DNA from: Clostridia bacterium
Lineage (GTDB): Bacteria; Bacillota; Clostridia; Oscillospirales; Acutalibacteraceae
Assembly (NCBI GenBank): GCA_017939855.1
Contig: JAGAZW010000046.1
Location: 1 to 20,673 of the forward strand
DNA length: 20,673 bases
Reading direction: 5' to 3'
Part shown: positions 7,773 to 12,581 of the stretch, piece after piece
How the letters are laid out: each line of letters starts with the position of its first letter
Numbering within the stretch: position 1 is the stretch's first letter
Translations under genes and position numbers: made by a program
The notes under the pieces: generated by a model
Database searches by the model: none
The model's input: only the letters and a program-made list of their open reading frames with translations
What the model was told of the DNA's origin: nothing

Positions 7773-8740
7773 GTATAGCAGAAAAGTTAACAACTATTTC
7801 TCAAAACACCAAAAAGGTTTATGATGCCGGTAAGACAGAAATTTCTAAGCAATGGAGCGACTGGGTTCTTAAAAATTTCGGTGCACACTGGGGCAGAAAA
7901 ATAATTGATGCAGGATTGTCTTTGGAGGAAATTCCGGAAGTAGACACTAGCTCATATACAAACTTTAGCAACGTCTTTTACAACTGTACAAATATTTCTG
8001 ACAGCACCAAAAATCTCATAAATGCACCTATGCTGGATACATCAAACGGAACTAATTTTAACAGTATGTTTTATAGTTGCTATTTTTTAAAAACGGTTCC
8101 CGAATATGACACGTCAAAAGGCACTAATTTTTCTTATATGTTTGGTAATTGCTACCAGTTGGAAACTGCGCCTATGTTAGATACATCAAACGGAACTGAT
8201 TTTAGCGGTATGTTTTATTGTTGCGACGCATTAACAGAGGTGCCTGAATATAACACATCTAAGGGAACCGACTTTTCTAGTATGTTTGAATACTGTATGT
8301 CACTGAAAAGCTTTCCCGATTTTGATTTTTCGAATGCAATAGATTTAGGGTATGCTTTTGCGGGTACTGCCATAACAAGTGTGCCCGATTTAAACCTTAG
8401 CAAATGTACACAATTTTACTGCACCTTTGAAAACTGCAACAAGCTTACAACCGTAGGAGATATTGTTTTTAATCCGAATGCTAACAGTATGTCGCAGCAT
8501 ATGTTTAGTGGGTGTAGCGCCTTAACTGAACTCGGCATTAAAGAGCTGCCTATCTCGCTAAATCTATCAAGCTGTTCTAATTTAACCGAAAGTTGTGTCA
8601 GCAATCTCATTGAAGCACTTGTAGACTACTCAGCTTCAGGCACCACACATTATTTAACATTGAACCTGACTGTTTTTAATTCAGTCAGCGACGATGACAA
8701 GGCTAAGGCAGAAGCAAAAAACTGGAGTTTAGGTTATTAA
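7769..8740 (+). CDS. BspA-like (DUF285-type) repeat tail fibre / surface protein
   Basis: A 323-residue fibre-like protein. The N-terminus (MSIAEKLTTISQNTKKVYDAGK) is typical of receptor-binding proteins of Firmicutes prophages. From residue about 56 to 230 it is built of 24-residue units of the form P-x-x-D-T-S-x-G-T-x-F-x-x-M-F-x-x-C-x-x-L, as in DUF285/BspA leucine-rich-like surface repeats. A non-repetitive C-terminal cap (LSSCSNLTESCVSNLIEAL, then KAKAEAKNWSLGY) is shared with phage fibres. There is no signal peptide or wall anchor, so delivery would be in a particle or by lysis rather than by secretion. It overlaps the upstream gene by 4 bases. Likely role: binding to a cell-surface receptor. 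Whether it is a phage or a domesticated adhesin protein cannot be decided here. Confidence 0.82.
   Translation: MSIAEKLTTISQNTKKVYDAGKTEISKQWSDWVLKNFGAHWGRKIIDAGLSLEEIPEVDTSSYTNFSNVFYNCTNISDSTKNLINAPMLDTSNGTNFNSMFYSCYFLKTVPEYDTSKGTNFSYMFGNCYQLETAPMLDTSNGTDFSGMFYCCDALTEVPEYNTSKGTDFSSMFEYCMSLKSFPDFDFSNAIDLGYAFAGTAITSVPDLNLSKCTQFYCTFENCNKLTTVGDIVFNPNANSMSQHMFSGCSALTELGIKELPISLNLSSCSNLTESCVSNLIEALVDYSASGTTHYLTLNLTVFNSVSDDDKAKAEAKNWSLGY
8027..8455 (+). repeat. 72-bp tandem repeats coding for 24-aa units
   Basis: Units begin at 8027, 8099, 8171, 8243, 8315 and 8384, and each starts with a proline codon. The first four are exactly 72 bases long; the fifth is 69. Units 1 and 3 (PMLDTSNGT) are nearly identical over their first 54 bases, differing at about 6 positions. 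Units 2 and 4 (PEY-D/N-TSKGT) resemble each other, so the recent duplication unit was 144 bp. A degenerate unit precedes at about 7934. Confidence 0.88.
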
Positions 8741-8759
8741 TAAGAAAGGATTTTGAAAA

Positions 8760-8939
8760 ATGATTATTCAGGATAACTGTATAACCGCCGATGAAGGCAA
8801 AGTGCTTACAAACGGGGATTATTATTTTAAACACATATGTCTTGGTGTAAATGATAGCGCTGACAACTGGAGCGAAATAACCGATGAGGAATATGCTAAG
8901 GTGCTTAAGGAACAAAAGGAGAAAAGTAAATGTACATAA
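8760..8939 (+). CDS. Small phage-type protein, 59 aa
   Basis: A 59-residue open frame, MIIQDNCITADEGKVLTNGD onward, with DNWSEITDEEYAKVLKEQ near its end. It has an AAAGGA site 10 bases upstream, lies 19 bases after the fibre gene, and overlaps the next start by 10 bases, which is normal for phage late operons. Short proteins with 'GKxLTNGxxYxKxxxLGxxDxxxNWxEIT' features are common directly after fibre genes of clostridial prophages. No function is known. I consider it real because of its RBS, tight packing and phage-like composition. Confidence 0.72.
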   Translation: MIIQDNCITADEGKVLTNGDYYFKHICLGVNDSADNWSEITDEEYAKVLKEQKEKSKCT

Positions 8940-9232
8940 ATTGGCAGACAATTATTACAATAGGCGGGGTGTTGAGCGCACTGCTACTCATATTCGGGTT
9001 GATACTTAAAGTGCATAAATGGTATCTTGCTCAGAACGAACAGTCAAAAGAAATCATAGAATTAAGAGAGAAGCATACCGATGATATACAGCATATAAAA
9101 AAAGAAAATATGCTTATATGTTATGCTCTCTCAGCTTGTCTTGACGGACTGCAGCAGTTAGGGTGTAATCATACAGTCCCCGATGCTAAGAGTAAGTTAG
9201 ATAAGCATTTAAATCATCAGGCACATGAATAG
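8930..9232 (+). CDS. Phage membrane/coiled-coil protein, holin-like accessory
   Basis: A 100-residue protein with one N-terminal transmembrane helix (about residues 7-27), a charged coiled-coil stretch (37-58, NEQSKEIIELREKHTDDIQ) and a conserved C-terminal block, ACLDGLQQLGCNHTVPDAKSKL then LNHQAH. This layout is frequent in Firmicutes prophages next to holin and endolysin genes; the C-terminal GCN-x-x-V block recurs in those proteins. It may help in membrane permeabilisation or regulate the holin, but this is inferred from its place. An AAGGAG site precedes the start, which lies inside the end of the 59-aa gene. The amidase starts 11 bases after its stop. Confidence 0.72.
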   Translation: MYINWQTIITIGGVLSALLLIFGLILKVHKWYLAQNEQSKEIIELREKHTDDIQHIKKENMLICYALSACLDGLQQLGCNHTVPDAKSKLDKHLNHQAHE

Positions 9233-9243
9233 GAGGGAAAAGT

Positions 9244-9966
9244 ATGTTTAAATTAGCATTAAATGCAGGTCATGGGTATAACACCGCAGGGAAAAGGTGC
9301 TTAAAATCCATAGATCCTAAAGAAACAAGAGAATATGTTCTCAATAAAAGAATTTGTGATTATATTCAGAAAACACTTTCTGAATATAAGGATATTGAAG
9401 TATTACGTACTGATGACGGTTCGGAGATTTCGGTTGCCAAAAGAGCCGCCACTGCCAATAAATTCAATGCCGACGTTTATATTTCGGTTCATCACAATGC
9501 CGGAATAAAAGGTGGCAAAGGCGGAGGAATTGAAGCGTACGTATATTTGAATGTGGATTCCAAAACTAAGGATTGGCAAAAATCACTTTATGATTCCTTG
9601 ATTAGTACTACTGCTCTTAAGGGTAACCGTGCAATGCCGATAAAAAGCGCTAATTTCGGGGAACTCAGACTAACAAAAATGCCTGCCGTTTTATTGGAGT
9701 GTGGATTTATGGATAGTTTGGTTGATACTCCGATAATCTTAACCGATGAGTTTGCTCAAAAGGCAGCTCAGGCGATAGCTGATACAGTGATTCAAAAATC
9801 AGGTTTAAAGAAGACACCGACGGCTAAAAAGACCACGGAGCAAATAGCTTTAGAGGTAATCAGAGGTGAATGGGGCAACGGAGCTGAGCGCAAACAGCGT
9901 CTTGCCGCAGCCGGTTACAATTATACAACAATTCAAAGAAGAGTTAATAAGATTTTAAAGGGATAA
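9244..9966 (+). CDS. N-acetylmuramoyl-L-alanine amidase endolysin (Amidase_3 + CW_7)
   Basis: A 240-residue phage-type endolysin that cleaves the amide bond between MurNAc and L-alanine in peptidoglycan. Residues 3-186 form a zinc-dependent Amidase_3 domain: His10 (NAGHG), Glu30 (EYVLN) and His83 (SVHHNA) are the expected metal ligands and Glu152 (LLECGF) the catalytic glutamate. A Lys/Thr-rich linker follows. Residues about 198-240 match the CW_7 (Cpl-7) wall-binding repeat: ALEVIRGEWGNGAERKQRL, then AAGYNYTTIQRRVN. It has no signal peptide, so export would depend on the adjacent holin. An AGGAGGG precedes the start. All key residues are intact, so it should be active. Confidence 0.94.
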   Translation: MFKLALNAGHGYNTAGKRCLKSIDPKETREYVLNKRICDYIQKTLSEYKDIEVLRTDDGSEISVAKRAATANKFNADVYISVHHNAGIKGGKGGGIEAYVYLNVDSKTKDWQKSLYDSLISTTALKGNRAMPIKSANFGELRLTKMPAVLLECGFMDSLVDTPIILTDEFAQKAAQAIADTVIQKSGLKKTPTAKKTTEQIALEVIRGEWGNGAERKQRLAAAGYNYTTIQRRVNKILKG

Positions 9967-9970
9967 ATTT

Positions 9971-10177
9971 ATGAGTAAAAAGTTTAAAATTTGGATAAGA
10001 GCAGCGCTTATAAGGGCATTAAAAACGTTGGCTCAGACTGCCTGTGCAACTATAGGTACGGGTGTTCTTATAAAGGACGTTGACTGGATAATGGTATGCT
10101 CTGCATCAACTATGGCGGCGATGCTTTCTGTTCTTACGAGTGTTGCAGGGTTGCCAGAGGCGAAAGCAGCCACTTAA
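9971..10177 (+). CDS. Phage holin, r1t type
   Basis: A 68-residue protein with two hydrophobic helices (about 20-36 and 40-60) and the typical r1t-holin pattern: RALKTLAQTACATIGTG, a D-V-D-W turn, and SVLTSVAGLPEA at the end. Holins make lesions in the cytoplasmic membrane at a set time and let the endolysin reach the wall. The start lies 5 bases after the amidase stop, with an AAAGGG site in the amidase's last codons. Here the order is amidase then holin; the reverse is also common in phages. It is the last gene before a strong terminator. Confidence 0.9.
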   Translation: MSKKFKIWIRAALIRALKTLAQTACATIGTGVLIKDVDWIMVCSASTMAAMLSVLTSVAGLPEAKAAT

Positions 10178-10224
10178 CCTTCCACTTTCAATTTAAAATA
10201 AGGAAATTAGGGTGTAATTCCAAC

Positions 10225-10257
10225 AAAATGCAGATAGTTAAAAACTATCTGCATTTT
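10225..10257. terminator. Bidirectional terminator between holin and glycosyltransferase
   Basis: A 15-bp perfect inverted repeat (10225-10239 with 10243-10257, loop AAA) with A-tract and T-tract flanks. It lies between two converging genes and can stop both transcripts. Confidence 0.88.
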
Positions 10258-10261
10258 AAAT

Positions 10262-11224
10262 TTATTTTGTAGGCTCTTCGTCGTCAAGGACCTTTTCTAT
10301 AATATAACGAGGACGTTTTTTTGTTTCAAGATACATTTTTCCTATATATTCGCCGATAATTCCTAGCGAAAGCATTATAAGTCCGCCTATTGCCCAAATT
10401 GAACATATGATACTTGCCCAACCTGAAACGGTATTCCCCCGACCCCAATCGATTATAAAAGCTATTATCATAATAATACTGACAATAAAAATCAGCGAAC
10501 CGATTAATGTTATATAACGAATGGGTTTGGTAGAAAAGGAAGTAATGCCTTCGGCGGCAAAATGCAGCATTTTCCTTAGAGGATATTTGCTTTTGCCTGC
10601 AAATCTTTTTTTACGGTCATAATAAACAATATCGCTTTTATAACCTATCATAGGGATAATTCCCCTCAGAAACAGATTAACTTCATTAAATTGCTCCAAA
10701 TTTTTAACCGCCCTTTTGGACATAAGTCGGTAATCGGCATGGTTAAAAACTGTTTGTGCGCCTAAAAAATTCATAAGCCGATAAAAGCCTTCGGCAGTAA
10801 TTTTTTTGAAAAAGGAATCGTTTTTTCGGCTCTTTCTGACCCCGTAAACGATATCACATCCGTCATAATATTTATCCAACATTTTATCAACCGCATCAAT
10901 ATCATCTTGCAAGTCGGCATCCATAGATATTGTAAGGTCTGCTTTTTCACAAGCTACCGAAAGTCCTGCCAACAAAGCATTTTGATGACCTCGGTTGCGT
11001 GTAAGATTTATACCGTTAATATATTGTGAGTTTTCGTGGAGTTTTTCAATAATAGCCCAAGTGCCGTCAAGTGAGCCGTCGTTTACAAAAAGAATGCGGC
11101 TTTTGGGGGAAATTTTACTTTCTTTTATGAGTGTTTGAAGCTTTGCTGAGAGTCTTTTTGCGGTTTCATATAAAACTTCCTGCTCATTATAACAGGGAAC
11201 AACGATATAGAGTATATCAGCCAT
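10262..11224 (-). CDS. Polyprenyl-phosphate glycosyltransferase, GtrB/CsbB-like (GT2)
   Basis: A 320-residue membrane-bound family 2 glycosyltransferase. It should transfer a sugar from a nucleotide donor to undecaprenyl phosphate on the inner membrane face. Residues 1-230 form the GT-A domain: VVPCYNEQEVL at the N-terminus, FVNDGSLDGT (47-56), RNRGHQNAL, and SMDADLQDD with DAD 102-104 as the metal-binding motif. A ...GKSKYPLRKM amphipathic segment precedes two C-terminal membrane helices (about 234-258 and 271-295), as in GtrB and CsbB. The ATG has an AGGTGATT site and a good promoter (11252-11280). In Bacillus, CsbB works with YfhO to add GlcNAc to lipoteichoic acid, and a YfhO homologue lies 1.4 kb upstream on the same strand. 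The sugar is not predictable from sequence. Confidence 0.92.
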   Translation of the reverse strand: MADILYIVVPCYNEQEVLYETAKRLSAKLQTLIKESKISPKSRILFVNDGSLDGTWAIIEKLHENSQYINGINLTRNRGHQNALLAGLSVACEKADLTISMDADLQDDIDAVDKMLDKYYDGCDIVYGVRKSRKNDSFFKKITAEGFYRLMNFLGAQTVFNHADYRLMSKRAVKNLEQFNEVNLFLRGIIPMIGYKSDIVYYDRKKRFAGKSKYPLRKMLHFAAEGITSFSTKPIRYITLIGSLIFIVSIIMIIAFIIDWGRGNTVSGWASIICSIWAIGGLIMLSLGIIGEYIGKMYLETKKRPRYIIEKVLDDEEPTK

Positions 11225-11251
11225 AAAATCACCTGAATAGCATTTTTATAT

Positions 11252-11280
11252 ATTTTACCACACAAGCCCCTAAAAGTAAA
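11252..11280 (-). promoter_or_regulatory. Sigma-A promoter of the GT2 gene
   Basis: On the minus strand, TTTACT (11280-11275) and TAAAAT (11257-11252) are separated by exactly 17 bases. The -10 element ends about 27 bases before the start codon at 11224, leaving room for a short leader with AGGTGATT. Confidence 0.6.
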
Positions 11281-11343
11281 CAAACATTATGTCCACACCT
11301 CTTTTCTTGCTCCGGCATAGAATGAAACGAGGGGGGTGAAAAT

Positions 11344-11766
11344 ATGAGTAATTGCAGATGCACAAACAACTTTAGCTGCATAGGACTTGCTATAGCGGCA
11401 AGTGTTATTGTGGGCATCATAGCAGCCCTGCTTCAAATCACTGCTGTCATAGCTGTAACACCCGCATTCCTTTGGGTGATATTTGGAATAGCAGTAGTTG
11501 CTTTAGGGTTAAATTATGCAGTATTTGCAAACAGAGAAAACGCAAGACAAAGACCTTGTTTTTGTAGAGCCGTCAGATTTGTTTTGGCGGGCGCTTTGGG
11601 CACAGTCTTAACATCTGTTATACTTCTTGCTATAGAATTTGCCGCAACAAGTATAATCGGGGCAATAATTGTAGGACTCGCACTCTTTTTCTTTTCTTTA
11701 TTAATAACAAGTATTGCTTGTGCCGTAAAATGCCTTACCGGCTGTGACTGCGAAGACGACGAATAA
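11344..11766 (+). CDS. Cys-rich four-helix membrane protein, unknown function
   Basis: A 140-residue integral membrane protein. The N-terminus MSNCRCTNNFSC and the C-terminus CAVKCLTGCDCEDDE are both cysteine-rich, and another CFC pair lies in the loop between helices 2 and 3. Four hydrophobic helices are seen (about 13-34, 37-60, 75-100 and 104-128). If both ends and the central loop face the same side, the cysteines could form one metal or disulfide site; this is an inference. The stretch RFVLAGALGTVLTSVILL slightly recalls GtcA-type flippases, but the position in the protein is wrong for that family. A strong AGGGGGGTG precedes the start. It stands alone between divergent transcription of the GT2 gene and a hairpin terminator. 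Confidence 0.78.
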   Translation: MSNCRCTNNFSCIGLAIAASVIVGIIAALLQITAVIAVTPAFLWVIFGIAVVALGLNYAVFANRENARQRPCFCRAVRFVLAGALGTVLTSVILLAIEFAATSIIGAIIVGLALFFFSLLITSIACAVKCLTGCDCEDDE

Positions 11767-11777
11767 TCTATAAAAAT

Positions 11778-11819
11778 AGCAGTGGCTGGTTTACTTACAA
11801 AGTGAACCGGCCGCTTTTG
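11778..11819 (+). terminator. Terminator after the Cys-rich membrane protein
   Basis: GGCTGGTT pairs with AACCGGCC (one G-U) and the stem extends outward with GC/GC and inward with ACT/AGT. CTTTTGT follows, giving a hairpin plus short T-run 12 bases after the stop codon. Confidence 0.7.
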
Positions 11820-11894
11820 TATAAAGCAATACCACCCATTATGAGGGTGAATATTTGTTAGATAAGAAATGAGAGAAAATCTGTGCCGTTTTTT

Positions 11895-12161
11895 TCAAAA
11901 AGGACAAGGTTCGTCCACCGCTTTTTCGTCAGGATTTACAAAATCATCTCTTTCAATCAAGTCCTTTAATTTTTTAACCATTTCGCATTGCTTTTCTAAT
12001 AAATATGACTTTGCATAATTCCGACTTTGTCCAAAAATATTTTGTGTTGTTTCGTCTTCATGGTCATCGAACTGTGTTAAATATTGCAAATATGTAAGCA
12101 CTTCAATTTCCAATGATATAAAATACAACTCATCCAAGTCTTGGAATTTAATTTTTAGCAT
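11895..12161 (-). CDS. Hypothetical acidic protein divergent from XRE regulator
   Basis: An 88-residue soluble, acidic protein of unknown function, probably mostly helical (LDELYFISLEIEVLTYLQYL, then SYLLEKQCEMVKKLKDLI). I chose the start at 12161 because AAAGGAGATG lies just upstream of it; the longer frame to 12212 would run through that ribosome binding site and the promoter. It is transcribed from TTGAAA-17-TATAAT (12212-12184), and the large palindrome between this gene and the XRE gene covers the -35 and spacer. The XRE protein therefore probably controls it. No toxin or antitoxin family is recognisable. Confidence 0.68.
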   Translation of the reverse strand: MLKIKFQDLDELYFISLEIEVLTYLQYLTQFDDHEDETTQNIFGQSRNYAKSYLLEKQCEMVKKLKDLIERDDFVNPDEKAVDEPCPF

Positions 12162-12183
12162 AGAAACATCTCCTTTTGAAATA

Positions 12184-12212
12184 ATTATAGTATCCAAACG
12201 AATACTTTTCAA
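12184..12212 (-). promoter_or_regulatory. Sigma-A promoter of the 88-aa gene
   Basis: On the minus strand TTGAAA (12212-12207) and a consensus TATAAT (12189-12184) are separated by exactly 17 bases. The palindromic operator 12190-12228 covers its -35 and spacer, so bound regulator would exclude RNA polymerase. Confidence 0.78.
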
Positions 12213-12228
12213 GTATTTATTTAGATAC
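12190..12228. promoter_or_regulatory. Large palindromic operator between XRE and 88-aa genes
   Basis: Two 18-base arms flank TTC: GTATCCAAACGAATACTT at 12190-12207 and AAGTATTTATTTAGATAC at 12211-12228. Read on opposite strands they match at 15 of 18 positions, with perfect inner (AATACTT) and outer (GTATC) blocks. This two-block symmetry suggests two dimer contacts. The likely ligand is the XRE protein encoded at 12273. Confidence 0.75.
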
Positions 12229-12230
12229 CT

Positions 12231-12239
12231 TGGTATAAT
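12231..12239 (+). promoter_or_regulatory. Extended -10 promoter of the XRE gene
   Basis: TGGTATAAT combines a TGn extension with a consensus -10, and no good -35 is seen at 17 bases. It starts 3 bases after the right arm of the palindrome, so autoregulation by the XRE protein is likely. Confidence 0.65.
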
Positions 12240-12272
12240 CTACTTAATGAACAAAAGGAGATGTAATTAATT

Positions 12273-12494
12273 ATGAAAAATTACAATGAAATTTTTAGGG
12301 AACTGCGTGAAGATAAAGACAAAACACAGGCTGAAATAGCCGAAATTTTGAATATTACAAGACCGCAATATAATTTGTATGAAACCGGTAAAAGACAATT
12401 TAAAATAGAGCATATTTGTAAGCTTTGTCTGTATTATGATGTATCATCGGACTATGTTCTTGGATTGCCAAAAGGGTTAAACCGATTTGATTAA
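12273..12494 (+). CDS. XRE-family helix-turn-helix regulator
   Basis: A 73-residue single-domain DNA-binding protein of the phage Cro/C1 (XRE) family. Residues 7-66 form the five-helix domain. The HTH proper is TQAEIAEILNITRPQYNLYE (18-37), followed by FKIEHICKLCLYYDVSSDYVLGL, the standard end of the fold. There is no extra dimerisation or sensor domain. An AAAAGGAGATG precedes it; the same AAAAGGAGATGT sequence precedes the divergent 88-aa gene. It most likely binds the palindrome 12190-12228 and represses both genes. What relieves repression is not visible. Confidence 0.9.
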   Translation: MKNYNEIFRELREDKDKTQAEIAEILNITRPQYNLYETGKRQFKIEHICKLCLYYDVSSDYVLGLPKGLNRFD

Positions 12495-12531
12495 CTTTAC
12501 ACGAAAGATATGCCACATGCAGAACAAAACT

Positions 12532-12555
12532 AAAACCTCCCATTCGGGAGGTTTT
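12532..12555. terminator. Terminator between XRE and yfhO-like genes
   Basis: AAAACCTCCC (12532-12541) pairs with GGGAGGTTTT (12546-12555) around an ATTC loop. It lies between converging genes and has T-rich flanks on both strands. Confidence 0.82.
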
Positions 12556-12581
12556 AAATTTAAGCGGATATTGTTATGTCA

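Noticed and set aside
7769..8740. Diversity-generating retroelement target in the fibre gene
   Set aside because: No reverse transcriptase, template repeat or IMH-like element was seen in the window; the repeats are coding tandem units, not a VR/TR pair.
6924..10177. Complete prophage
   Set aside because: No integrase, replication, packaging, head or tail-tube genes and no attachment-site duplication visible at the flanks.
11344..11766. GtcA-family flippase
   Set aside because: The RF-x-x-x-G segment is in the third helix instead of at the N-terminus, and the Cys-rich ends do not fit that family.
11895..12494. Classical toxin-antitoxin pair
   Set aside because: The genes are divergent, and the 88-aa protein shows no RelE, HigB, HipA or other known toxin motif; only a regulatory link is supported.
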